A stretch of DNA of 64,000 nt from contig CM032668.1 of the NCBI GenBank assembly GCA_019095985.1, forward strand, positions 17,219,256-17,283,255, in the 5' to 3' direction. The position numbers and the translations under genes are program-made. The notes under the pieces are model-generated. The model worked only from the letters and a program-made list of their open reading frames with translations. It was not told where the DNA came from and did no database searches. Source of the stretch: Streblospio benedicti (Eukaryota; Annelida; Polychaeta; Spionida; Spionidae). Positions within the stretch are counted from its first letter, which is position 1; each line of letters starts with the position of its first letter. Of this stretch, positions 54,340-64,000 are shown piece by piece.

Positions 54340-55830
54340 CGACGCAATAATGATTCCATATACTGCATACCTAATTAACAGAACATTAAGTGATTCTAGA
54401 AGCAGATATTACCACTATTTAGATTTTACATTTAAACACGTTTCCCAGTGCTTTGATATAGCCTTTCCAACAGACAAAGCTGAAGACAGGAAGATTGGAA
54501 GAGGGTTGTAAAACCTGTCTTCAGCTATATCTATCGTTGGTAGAAATATGCTCGCTAAAAATACGAGAGAGAGAGAGAGAGAGAAGTGTGAACATTTAAA
54601 CACTCGTTCCTAACTTGACCAACTTTCAACCTTAAATAAACCACGGTAGGTATATTGGGAGGGAAAGTATTACAAGTCCTGATGACCTTCGACCCTTCAC
54701 AACATACTGTCATGAAAAATCCACTTGTCCTGATAAAAAAACCCAGCTAGTTTCTACCGCTCCATACGAGTGAATGCTTCATCCTCACCCGGATAATCCG
54801 CTTAAAAATACTGTAGAACCTCTCTATTAAGACCACCCGTGGGACTGACCTCAAGACTCAAGTTGCCTCAATAGAGAGGTGGTCTTTATATGGAGGTTCA
54901 TTTTTGTCACTTTATGAACACTTGGGATTGTGAAAAGTGGTCTTATTACAGAGGTGGTCTCAATTGAATATAGAGGTCGTCTTAATAATTGGAGGTTCTA
55001 CTGTATTACCCCCATTGCAATATTTACCAAAAAAATGTTTTATATAGAAGAATTTGAAATGTGTTTTTTTTGCACATATGCCATATATTTGTTTTATGAA
55101 AAATATATTTTATTTACAACTTATAAGCCCCCCTTAGATGTTTAATTTACATGGAAAAAATCCTCTGTAAATTTAATGTATATCAAATGTGATTGGTAAC
55201 GAACATCAATAAATGTTTTACCAATCATAACCCCCCATTCCAGGTACGATGAAAGAAGAACTTTAATGAGAAAATCAATTTTCAGGGAAATCAATTTTGA
55301 AGGTAGAATTATATATGGGTATCAGGGTTTAAACCCTGTTTTAGTATTCTGTACTCTTGGCAGCCCTGGTCTTAATCCCCTTAATTTATGTAACAAATCT
55401 TTTGGATATTTGTTTCAACTTGATTGGTGATGAACATCCTTATAAAATGTTTTATGACCCATAACACCCCCCATTCCAAACCCCCATTGTTTCAGGTCAA
55501 AACGTTTTTGTTAGAGAGAAGAAGGAGCTTTAAATGATGTATTGTTTGAGAAAATGTGAAAAATTGAGTTTGTTTGTTTACTTTTTAAAATTAGGAATAC
55601 TGAAACCCCCCCATTGTTTCAGGATTTAGGAGAAGAAGGACATGTATTTTTTCCGCTAATGTGCAGTAATGTAATCCGCCATGGTGAGGGGCATTGAATG
55701 GGACCAGGTATTTTCCAGGGCCAACAAATAAAAAAAAATAAAATAAAAATAAAAGCCTTTCCAATCGCTTGGGACACAGGTACAGGTAGGCAGCCTGTGT
55801 AGACAGGTGCCATCATACGCAGAGGCTCTT
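54340..55830 (+). repeat. Segmental duplication, copy 2
   Basis: Second copy of the series described at 51100-52570, in the same orientation and about 3.25 kb away. The exon-like end is decayed (GCCATGGTGAGGGGCATTGA). Confidence 0.7.
54809..55014. mobile_element. TIR element of the GAGGTTCTACTGTA family
   Basis: Ends TACTGTAGAACCTCTCTATT and TTGGAGGTTCTACTGTA are inverted. The interior has repeated TAGAGAGGTGGTCTTTATA phrases. Relatives or pieces are at 5320-5420, 48165-48255, 51560-51660, 51865-51915 and 52140-52305, making it the most frequent family here. Confidence 0.72.
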
Positions 55831-56126
55831 TTTATTTGGGCAGTCACCACAGACCACTGAACGGAAAACTGTGATTGAACGTGAAAGCTTCATTATACAA
55901 GTCATTTGTTTGGGGTATAGCAGCGGTGCCATTGTGATTAAAACTAGATAACTATATGTAAACCATATAGAGGAAATACATCGTTTCTAACAACTTAACC
56001 TTTATTATGATATATAAATGAGTTCTAAAATCACCTGTATAATTTATTTTAATGATTTATTTATTCGAAAGCTTTTTATTTTAACTGAGAATATGACAAA
56101 ACATTTGTGAAATTGGGAATGGGGTA
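55831..56126. other. Spacer without recognised content
   Basis: AT-rich, no exon or repeat supported. Confidence 0.4.
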
Positions 56127-56476
56127 AACCAAATGATTTGGGTTACCATAGACCTAAAACTTATTTTTGTAAAATATTTTTGAAAAATTCCAATGGGAAA
56201 TTCGCCCCCGCGGCACCTAAACCCCCGGCCCTAGGGGGGTTCATAAGTGAAAATTCAATTTCATCTTATCATCTTGCAAGATAGCTCATTTTGTAGGAAA
56301 TTGTATGCTAAACAAATTTTTGTAATAAACATATAAGCTAAAACTGAAGGATCACAGTCAAATTCAATGATTAAGTAGTAATATAGGACCTTTACACTGG
56401 CAATGTGATGGTACAGTGCGCTTTATGCAACAAGCTATCCTAGAAGCTTAATCATGTGGACTAACAAGATAATAAA

Positions 56477-56590
56477 AAACTAGCAGACTTTGTGGCATTG
56501 ATATATGGTAGATACTTTCTGCAATCAGCGCTGTCGATTTCTGCTCCACGCTTGGACGTTGAACTGTTACATGATGTGAAAATATACCAA
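56477..56590 (+). CDS. Transposon protein, first visible exon
   Basis: Encodes LADFVALIYGRYFLQSALSI and SAPRLDVELLHDVKIYQ, ending at the donor GTAAGT. No initiator methionine or acceptor is convincing at its left side; upstream frames are closed at 56462. It joins 56707 in phase 0. Confidence 0.6.
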
Positions 56591-56706
56591 GTAAGTAACG
56601 TTAGTGCATAATTAATAACTATATGACTATTAATAACTATGTAGAATGGATTCCTCTACACATGAGCTATATCTTACTGTATACTACTTGTATATTTCTA
56701 TTCCAG

Positions 56707-56910
56707 AGGATCAATGCTGTTATCAGTAGAGCAGCTAAAACATTTGTGCACAACCACCTATGGTACCTGTGTCCAGAACTTGTTGTTCTTGGTTTATTTG
56801 ACAAGGATCTAGGAAATGGAACAAAAATTGCAATGGCCAGGATGTTACTGCAGTCTGCACCACCTGCACAGTTTCTTCCAGGGAAGCCAGGAGGTCGACA
56901 CTTTGAGCAA
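56707..56910 (+). CDS. Transposon protein, second exon
   Basis: Encodes RINAVISRAAKTFVHNHLWY, LCPELVVLGLFDKDLGN and MLLQSAPPAQFLPGKPGGRH. The acceptor is TATTCCAG; the donor is GTAATA. The N(H)L.YLCEELV..ALF pattern recurs in uncharacterised multi-copy proteins of hydra, aphids and other invertebrates, as far as I recall. Confidence 0.68.
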
Positions 56911-57028
56911 GTAATAGCAACTTGACATTGCATGAGATTTTTTACCATGTAAGACATCAAATGCATAACATATGATATATTTTAACATAAAACTACATTG
57001 TACATAGTCAACAAATCCTTTTTTTCAG

Positions 57029-57373
57029 ATTGTCCCGTTGTTAGGAAATGCTGCACAGCAACCATGTCTATCAGCTGTTGTATTGGGAAGAAGCTGGCTT
57101 TTCTTCCATCTGATAGGGCAAAATCCAAGAGGCTGGTTGACACGAGGACCCGAAAAGTGGCAGCATGACGAGGACTACAGATTTGCTTGTAGTGTTGCAA
57201 AGTCTATGTTAGTTGTCAATGACTGTGCGGAAAGAAATATAAAAAAAAACATCACAGATTACATCAGGTTCACAAGAAATGTGAACGTTATGTTCGACGA
57301 TATTGTTCTTGTTGGGGAGGATCGCCGTTCATTAGTCCCTAACCTGAACCGGGAAAATCTTATGAATGCTTAG
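57029..57373 (+). CDS. Transposon protein, last exon
   Basis: Encodes IVPLLGNAAQQPCLSAVVLG, RSWLFFHLIGQNPRGWL, RFACSVAKSMLVVNDCAERN and DIVLVGEDRRSLVPNLNREN, then TAG. The motif VVND.AER followed by ...VVEDHR...P is the conserved C-terminal signature of the same repetitive family, and the VND.AER acidic residues could be catalytic. The acceptor is TTTTTCAG. Confidence 0.7.
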   Translation: MVPLLGNAAQQPCLSAVVLGRSWLFFHLIGQNPRGWLTRGPEKWQHDEDYRFACSVAKSMLVVNDCAERNIKKNITDYIRFTRNVNVMFDDIVLVGEDRRSLVPNLNRENLMNA

Positions 57374-57833
57374 GATTATTGAAACGTTCATAACTTCAGA
57401 TACTGTTGATGATTTATTATTGGAATATTATATTTGTTAATATTTGTTAAAATGTTATGCCTTCATAATGGTATATTGATGATTTGTTGCATTAATTGAG
57501 CTTTTTTCATGTTGGCATGAGAACATACATCTGTATGTTGTCTATGTAATGAGCGTACTGTACTATTCGTCGTATTTGAGGTGATTTGTTTTGCAATAAA
57601 TGTGAATTTAGGACAACATATATTGACTTTAGATTATATGTTTATTACAAACATTTGTTTAGCATACAATTTCCTACAAAATGAGCTATCTTTGCAAGAT
57701 GATACGATGAAAATGAATTTTCACTTATGAACCCCCTAGGGCCGGAGGTTTAGGTGCCGCGGGGGCGAATTTCCCATTGGAATTTTTCAAAAATATTTTA
57801 CAAAAAATAAGTTTTAGGTCTATGCATTTGGTT

Positions 57834-58716
57834 GTATAAAAATATCTTGTAATTTTGTACCTAGTTTAATATTCAACTAACACATACGCAATTGTATTGT
57901 TTTCATATTTGCCAAAATGCTTTGACAGAGGATTTTAGTGATTGGATGGAAAACATTTCTTTAAGTATGCCTTTCCCAAGAATTTGTACTGCTTAAAATA
58001 TATCAAAGTTAACTTGTCATGATATGAAAGGACTGGTGCTATTAATTGAATTTAGAGTTTTTGATAATACCTCATCGGCTCTTATATTAGAGCAATTATC
58101 TGAGCCACTGCAAGCAACTTATGAAATGGAATATGAAACCCTTTATCAAGATTGAATTATATTATGTTTAATTGTCTTTCGACTAACCACTAACTTTTAT
58201 TTTCGGAAAATGCAATATAAATTCTTTATTTTTTTTTCTCAAAATAACAGATTGAAGATTAAATTGCTTTCTCTAAAATCAATTAAATAGCATCAGTCCA
58301 TTTATATCATGACAAGTTAATATATACAGTTTGTATTACATTTTGTTTATTGCATTTAATAAACTGGGGAAAAACTAGTTTCATTCATTCATAGTTTCAT
58401 TCATATAGCTAAATATTTTTGCAAATTTGTACAGCAGATATGACAGTACAATGCTATGCTAATACATACACAGGGCATGTGGAAATGGGGGTGTCATATG
58501 CTAGGTAAGATATACTAAAGTGGGGGGGTCGGAAGTTCATATTTCAGGTATATATTTCAATGTTGGGGTCATATGTTTGATTTGCAAACCCGTGGGGGGT
58601 CATGTTTGATTTACAAAAACGCGTTTGATTTAAACCCGTGTGGGGGGCTGTAGTTAGAAACACTGATGTCTAGAAAACTTCCCAATTTGGGCCCCTTAAA
58701 TAATGACTGCCCTTAT
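57834..58716. other. Spacer with G-run phrases
   Basis: No gene. At 58480-58640 the phrases GGGGGTGTCATATG, GGGGGGGTCGGAAG and GGGGGGTCATGTTTGATTT recur, resembling the interior of the G/C-run MITEs at 14070 and 17237, without clear ends. Confidence 0.45.
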
Positions 58717-59065
58717 TGGTGATAGGTATTTGTTTTTTAAAATTCAATGAATACAAATTTCTATTTAATTTTTGAAAATGTTGTACAAGTTTCATATAAT
58801 ATTTGAGCCGTCCACCACTATTAATCAATGAGAATTTCCTAAATTCTACATTTCAAAACAACCAAATTACAATAAGAAATTTTAAAACACTTTAGATTGT
58901 ATAGACAAGAATTTAAAGATACCAACAGAAACAATTGGGACTCACATTTCTGTTGGTATCTTTGAATTCTTGTCTATATCATGAATGAAGAAACCCAAGA
59001 TTAGAGAAATGTTCATTCTTTGACTTTAGATTGTGTTCAAATTCTGTTGAAAATAAAATCTTTTG
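58717..59065 (+). repeat. 350-bp duplicated block, copy 2
   Basis: Matches 53517-53870. Its end runs directly into the block that carries the exon at 59121 and is repeated at 63393. Confidence 0.8.
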
Positions 59066-59120
59066 TATATTGTTTATCCTATAGCAGTATGAGGTTAAAT
59101 GATATGATGTATGTTTACAG

Positions 59121-59201
59121 ACTTTCCCAACCTCCGACAGCCGGAGGTGATAGAGGAGGCGAGAAACAGCATTCTAAAGAGTTTCCGCGCTTACACTACG
59201 G
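59121..59201 (+). CDS. Penultimate exon of an unidentified host gene
   Basis: Encodes FPNLRQPEVIEEARNSILKS and FRAYTT between an acceptor ATGTTTACAG and donor GTAGGT. It has clear coding bias and GC-rich codons. It is in phase with 59834-60030. The alternation of helices recalls the region of helices 9-10 in nuclear-receptor ligand domains, but that is only a pattern and no AF-2 helix follows; I do not name it. Confidence 0.7.
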
Positions 59202-59833
59202 GTAGGTGAAGCTTTGTGCCATTTACAAAATGTACAACTGTATGAAGTTTAGACGGACAGGTTTTATAGCTAATACATTGAAAATCTCACCAACGGAACC
59301 CTATTTGCAGTCACAAATCCTTCCTTTATTCAGAGTTTTTGTTTACTCTTTGATTTGTTGAGGATATTCACTGTACATTAGATTATAAGTAGTAATGCCA
59401 GTGAGAAAATGAACAGTGTTATTCGGAGCAGCGTTTGATAAAAACATGTATTTATTTTCATGCTAAATGCGCCTTTTGTTGAATAGGATATTGAACACTC
59501 ACCAGTCATTTCTAAGAATAAGTGAGTTTTATTTTCACCAGTGATTAAGTGAACAGTGTTAATAAAAGCAACTGATAGAATTAAACATATAAAAAATTTA
59601 TTTTCTATTTAAGTGATGCCTTAATCCTAAATACTTGTGTTGTTATGTTTTGATTCAGGTACCACCATTATATTCATGTATATTGAAAAAATACTGTTTT
59701 TAATTTTATTTTCATTTTACATTTACATTAAATCTATCAGTACTAACAAAATAAATTAAAATGTGAATAAACAAGAATTAAATTTATAGAAAATGAAATT
59801 TTTACATGTTTTTTTTAATTTCATTTTTTCCAG

Positions 59834-60030
59834 CCAAGTATGGCACCCCCAACAAGCGCATGGAGGAGTTGTTTGAGTTTATCCCCAAGATTTCGAGAAC
59901 TGGGCTTCCTACACCACAAGTGGATGTACGTCACACCCGTACAGAAAAACTTGATCAGCCACTAGACTCTGCCAGCCCCGAAACTGCTACCAAAAATACG
60001 GCCGAAAAAACCGCCCCAGATCGATTGTGA
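59834..60030 (+). CDS. Terminal exon of the same unidentified gene
   Basis: Joined to 59201 it reads AKYGTPNKRMEELFEFIPKI, SRTGLPTPQVDVRHTRTEKL and ends in an acidic, threonine-rich tail (SPETATKNTAEKTAPDRL) with TGA at 60028. The acceptor is TTTTTTCCAG. Upstream exons were not recognised between 52.5 and 59.1 kb apart from the candidate at 52403. Confidence 0.68.
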
Positions 60031-62279
60031 TGTTATGGGCGCTCAATCGAGAAATGATTACCAAAAATACAGCAGCAGGGGATTGGGACATATGCTGTTG
60101 TACTGGCAATCAGAATGTGCATGGTGATTTTGGCTGGCAAATGGTTGCATTAGGACCCATAATGGCAAGACTTGTGCCCTTCAAGTGGCTGGACCTCTGC
60201 AGCACCATCACTGCACGGCCACCCTGGGTTCGGATTCGGCTGGTTCCATGATAAGGGCTTATGTGTTGATGGATAAAATTGGTTTCAAAAACGGCGTTTT
60301 TAGCTTGTCCAGCGTAGAATTGACTCTGGCCAGAAAGTGAAACACGCCGACTTGAAAGATTATACTTGTAGGTGAATAAAAAGAGGCAATGTTTAGTGTA
60401 TTGAACAAGAAAAATTGACGAGAATGGCCAAATTGTGTACTGGAATCTGTTGGGAGATTTTTGTGGCATGTAAGAAGACAGGTTTATCATGAAAAGGAGA
60501 GATTATAGTTGGCTAAGGGAGGCATAGTTCTGTGTGCATTCAACACAAGAAAATTGGAAAGAATGATAAAAGTGAAATAATGTAACATTTCCATCATCTG
60601 TGGGATATATTATGTAGGCTGTAAAAATACTAAAGCATATCGTAATGGGAAGATTATATGTGAATTGCAACGCAATTTGAGTATTGAAGCACAAAAAACA
60701 AAAAGAAACACTGAGTTGCCAGATTGCTATCAGCATGCAGGAAAATCGTGGACAAGTTTTAATTTTTCAATCGCGGATAAAGAAAATGTTTTTTTAAAAA
60801 CATGTCACATGTCAGAGTAAAAGCCGGACGAAATCATGGATAAAACGTTTTTGTGCCTGAACTAATAGGATACGCTCATTAACTACTAATATAAACATGT
60901 TAATACGTGGATAACGCTTTGAGGATTTTTTCATTTTGAATCCAACTATTTTATTCTACCATTGTTAACTCTTTGAATTTGGCTTGCCCATAAAATACAC
61001 CAATGAGGATTGAAATTTATCGACTTCTTTTGTACAATGTAAACTGTTAATTCAATTCAAGGTGATTAGAACGTTGATTAAACTTTGGCCGATCTCAAGA
61101 AATAAGACTTGTGATGATTGGTTGAATTTTGTGATTAGTTCTAATCACCATGGATACGGTGTATGTGGCATTGATAGATGGACTTTCAATGAACCGCACG
61201 CTATGTCGATAATAATTTCCCTAAACAAGAAGTCTGAAATTTATGTTTTTGCATAAAAGCCAAAAATGTTTTATTTTTAAATAAAAGCTGGAAAGCTTTG
61301 AATTTGTAAGTTGTTCATTTCAATCACAATTGTCACAACGTTAATGTTTTTTTTGTTTACAAAAAAGGATCCAATGAGTGACTTTCTCAGGATGATTTAG
61401 GACACTTTTGTTCTATCATTTTCGATACCTTAAGCTTGCACGTTTATATTTAAGGTTTTATTGGTAAATATTCGCTATTTTGTAAGCTTCCAAGTGTTAA
61501 GAACACTAGGATTAGGTGCGCAAGTGTCTTTAATTGCTACATTTGTATATAGACAATAATAATGTTAAACTGCGGAATTGTTACAAGGCACATAATCTTC
61601 GAATAAGATGTATATATAGAGGATTCTCTCTCTCCCAAGTCGTGCTATATCGCTGAACTGAAACTTACCAATGTTAGACTGGGGGAAAGAATCTCTTTAT
61701 CGATACCCAAGTCCACAAAGTGCTAATATATCAATATATGAGATGGATTTTGATTTCATGTGGAGCTGCTCTCTTTCAGTACAAAACCAGGAATTGGATA
61801 CTGCTTGTTAGAATAAGAATGAGTTTATTTTCACCTTAGATTTACATTAAATCTATCAGTACTACCAAAAATAAACCAACACAACCAAGAATTAAACATA
61901 TATACAAAATTACAAAACACACTAAACTAATTATGGGATTATGTTACACTTATGCATGGTACTATATTATACACTAATATAGTATAGTACAGCTTATTTT
62001 ATATAAAAATATAGTATATCAACTATCCAAAATGTCATCATATTAGATACTGAGCTCCAAAGTGATATGAATGTCAATTTTCTTTGTCATATAAAATAAC
62101 ATGTTTACAAAGTTGACTAACCAGTTTACTTATTTGACCTTCAGCTGACATAATAAATATAAATTTTTCATAATCATCCAAATCTTTAAAAATTAGGACA
62201 TATACATTCAACTGAGTTAAAAATTACTTTTTCTTTTTTTTCACAATATTTAGGACAAACTATTAAAGCATGGAACTCA
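60031..62279. other. 3' region of the unidentified gene and spacer
   Basis: Probably untranslated. The best poly(A) signal is AATAAA near 61280. The phrase TTTACATTAAATCTATCAGTACTA at 61847 also occurs at 59724, showing that parts of the gene's last intron are duplicated here. No other gene is seen. Confidence 0.45.
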
Positions 62280-63200
62280 TCCTCAATGTGTGCCTTTTTT
62301 ATTTATAAAGACAGTGAGAGCAAATTCTCTCATTCCGGTCAAGAGGTGGCCTAATATATCGTCCTGTTTCAATAAATAACTTATGTGCACTGATTCTTAA
62401 TTTAGTAACAGCAGATCGATCATCTCTATTTTTAACATCATCTAAATAATTTTTCATAACAAAAGTTTTGCTTAATTTTCCGATACGTACATAGTTTGCC
62501 ATGTAATGGGTTTATATTATTACCATGGACCTCTTTCTTCCACATATTAACATACAAATATTTCAAACTCTTTGCTACTACCGAATATCTTTTACTTGTA
62601 GATTATGTAATTGTAAACCGGGCTTTAAGTGCACACTGCATCAACTTTAACCATTTACATTGTCTGGATTCAGTTTCTACCATAGCACACTGTAATAAAG
62701 GATTATTTGACTTATTTTCTTTCACATGTATATAGAATTTTAACGAATGTAGCATAATATCAATCATGATAGGAAATCTACCCAATTCACCACTCACCGC
62801 CACATTGGAGCTTTTTGTTATTAACACCAAGTGCAATTTTACAATACTTAACATGAACCTTTTCTATAGGAGCTTTCTTAAATTGCATGAATAGGCTCTC
62901 TAAATCACATTCTCGATTTCTGACATTTAATGCAGATTCTATCCATGCTTCACATCCATACATACAAACCGGTTTAATAAGTTTATCAAATATCGCCATA
63001 CTTAACCTAGGCCTTACACTATAGCCTGCCAGAATTGACTGAGTTTTAAATATGGCTTTTAAAGCCCGGTGACGCATATCCAGTTGTGCGTTTAACATCT
63101 TACCATCTGAACTTAACATAACACCTAAATATGAGTATTTATCTACAATTTCTAACAGATTGTCATAGATTTTAAAAGCATTCATTATTAATTGAATTAG
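62280..63200 (-). mobile_element. LINE 3' end: reverse-transcriptase C-terminal region
   Basis: Minus-strand frames in order: YSYLGVMLSSDGKMLNAQLD, FDKLIKPVCMYGCEAWIES, IEKVHVKYCKIALGVNNK (63185-62787); VAVSGELGRFPIMIDI (62854-62603); KLRISAHKLFIETGRYIRPP, ERICSHC (62502-62299). This is the typical end of a non-LTR element ORF2 (YLG...; IKP.LLYG.E.W; LRISAH.L.IE.GRY). A few frame changes show decay, and the polymerase core is missing. Confidence 0.85.
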
Positions 63201-63392
63201 ATGAATTTACAACCATTATCTTAGTTTTTTAACATTGACTTTCAAATGCCATTTAGTACAATAATTTTCTAGTTCAGACAATCTCTTTTTTGCAAACCTG
63301 GGGCTGTATGTGACAAAATACAGAATACAAAATACAAAAATACATATGATGTATATTGATTAAATATATAACTATTCTAAAAACACGTTGAT

Positions 63393-63615
63393 TGTGTTCA
63401 AATTCTGTTGAAAATAAAATCTTTTGTATATTGTTTATCCTATAGCAGTATGAGGTTAAATGATATGATGTATGTTTACAGACTTTCCCAACCTCCGACA
63501 GCCGGAGGTGATAGAGGAGGCGAGAAACAGCATTCTAAAGAGTTTCCGCGCTTACACTACGGGTAGGTGAAGCTTTGTGCCATTTACAAAATGTACAACT
63601 GTATGAAGTTTACAC
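63393..63615 (+). repeat. Duplicate of 59032-59254 (exon with flanks)
   Basis: About 220 bp nearly identical to 59032-59254, from TTGTGTTCAAATTCTGTTGA through the exon to ATGTACAACTGTATGAAGTTTA. After that the two copies diverge. The identity suggests a recent local duplication. Confidence 0.9.
63482..63562 (+). CDS. Second copy of the unidentified gene's penultimate exon
   Basis: Same 27 codons as 59121-59201 (FPNLRQPEVIEEARNSILKS, FRAYTT), with the same acceptor and GTAGGT donor. It lies 4.36 kb beyond the first copy and past the terminal exon, so it belongs either to a duplicated gene copy continuing outside the window or to a stranded fragment. Confidence 0.65.
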
Positions 63616-63654
63616 ATCCAGATTTTATGACATATAGCTGAATACTTTGTTTAA

Positions 63655-64000
63655 ACATATTTTATTGAACACTATGTACATTTTGGATTAGGCAATAGCT
63701 AAATTGCGATACAAGCCTTCTCCAGCAAGAAAAAAGAAAAAATAAGAAAGCAAAACATTCACGCACTCATTCACACATATGCTGCATAAATATTAATACA
63801 CTGTTATATAATGATATCCAATATAATATACTGTTTGATAAAATTTACTAAAATCTTAAAGAGTCCTCCAAGTATTTATGTACTAAATCTAATATTTTAC
63901 AGTTCTTATCATAATCAAATTCATCATATCCTTCAAGTAACATTTTGGTAGAAATTTTGTCATTTTCTATATTGAAATTGTCATTGAGTGCTTGAAATAG
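63655..64000 (-). mobile_element. Second LINE 3' end
   Basis: A minus-strand frame from the window edge reads LFQALNDNFNIENDKISTKM, LLEGYDEFDYDKNCKILDLV and HKYLEDSLRF then stop, like the extreme C-terminus of non-LTR element ORF2 proteins. A short 3' tail with AATAAA follows (near 63660). The body is beyond the window. Confidence 0.55.

Larger units (their letters stand above)
56127..57833 (+). mobile_element. DNA transposon with ~190-bp TIRs and a spliced gene
   Basis: The left end AACCAAATG ... CATAGACCTAAAACTTATTT is mirrored at the right as AATAAGTTTTAGGTCTATG CATTTGGTT. The arms continue through GGCACCTAAACCCCCGGCCC / GGGCCGGAGGTTTAGGTGCC and GAAATTGTATGCTAAACAAA / TTTGTTTAGCATACAATTTC, ending near 56330 and 57640. 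GTA stands immediately outside both ends (56124-56126, 57834-57836), a likely 3-bp target duplication. The arms are highly similar apart from an 11-bp insertion in the left, so it is fairly young. It encodes the exons at 56477-57373. I cannot assign a superfamily. Confidence 0.82.

Noticed and set aside
59121-60030. Calling the exon pair a nuclear-receptor ligand-binding domain
   Set aside because: Only a loose helix 9-10 pattern is seen; no DNA-binding domain, signature motif or AF-2 helix is present.
60027-60490. Plus (74 codons) and minus (126 codons) ORFs after the terminal exon
   Set aside because: They lie in the probable 3' untranslated region, overlap each other and resemble no family.
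1-64000. LTR, retroviral or Polinton-type elements
   Set aside because: I saw no paired LTRs with primer-binding sites, and no capsid, envelope or retroviral polymerase pattern. The reverse-transcriptase pieces are LINE-type and the ~1.1-kb repeats at the left edge lack LTR end features.
1-64000. tRNA, rRNA or snRNA genes
   Set aside because: No cloverleaf with A and B boxes or conserved rRNA/snRNA text was recognised by eye; a covariance-model search was not possible.

Overview
The window is nuclear DNA from an invertebrate animal. Exons have canonical GT/AG borders and are often GC-richer than the AT-rich introns and spacers around them, which are packed with palindromic elements and LINE remains. 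Gene content (MMS19, a UBTD1/2-type gene, TOPORS) is general bilaterian. The repeat style and the invertebrate-type transposon proteins suggest a marine deuterostome or lophotrochozoan; the species cannot be fixed from this sequence. Two runs of exactly 100 N (37142-37241 and 50721-50820) look like scaffold gaps of unknown true size.

Layout. 1-4.5 kb: repeats, including a ~1.1 kb direct duplication. 4.5-28.8 kb: MMS19 on the minus strand, start codon at 28822, with 19 exons located on that strand; its C-terminal exons lie beyond the left edge. One further exon expected between two of these sits on the plus strand at 19666-19770. The large intron 4694-9906 holds an intronless plus-strand gene (6247-7734) for an unrecognised secreted, cysteine-rich glycoprotein. 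29.1-31.4 kb: a four-exon UBTD1/2 gene on the plus strand, head-to-head with MMS19 and only 285 bp away. MMS19 and UBTD1 are also head-to-head neighbours on human 10q24. 33.5-36.2 kb: TOPORS (RING-type ubiquitin/SUMO E3 ligase), minus strand, coding sequence in one exon, converging on UBTD.

37-51 kb is dominated by mobile-element debris: a decayed multi-domain zinc-binding protein of a repetitive invertebrate family (38.1-40.6 kb), a relative of it at 45 kb, LINE fragments, a ZSWIM3-like fragment cut by a gap, ~490-bp tandem repeats and a 33-bp minisatellite. 51-64 kb is a patchwork of local duplications carrying exons of an unidentified host gene (59121-59201, 59834-60030, and a second copy of the first at 63482-63562). 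Between them lies a compact transposon (56127-57833) with ~190-bp terminal inverted repeats, a 3-bp target duplication and a spliced protein gene, which is the best candidate for an undescribed element. The right edge holds LINE 3' ends.

Functionally, MMS19 (cytosolic Fe-S cluster delivery to DNA-repair and replication enzymes), UBTD (ubiquitin-conjugation adaptor) and TOPORS (E3 ligase in genome maintenance) are all housekeeping nuclear or ubiquitin-linked genes. MMS19 and UBTD probably share a bidirectional promoter. I saw no rRNA, tRNA or CRISPR array, and no recognisable LTR, retroviral or Polinton-type element.
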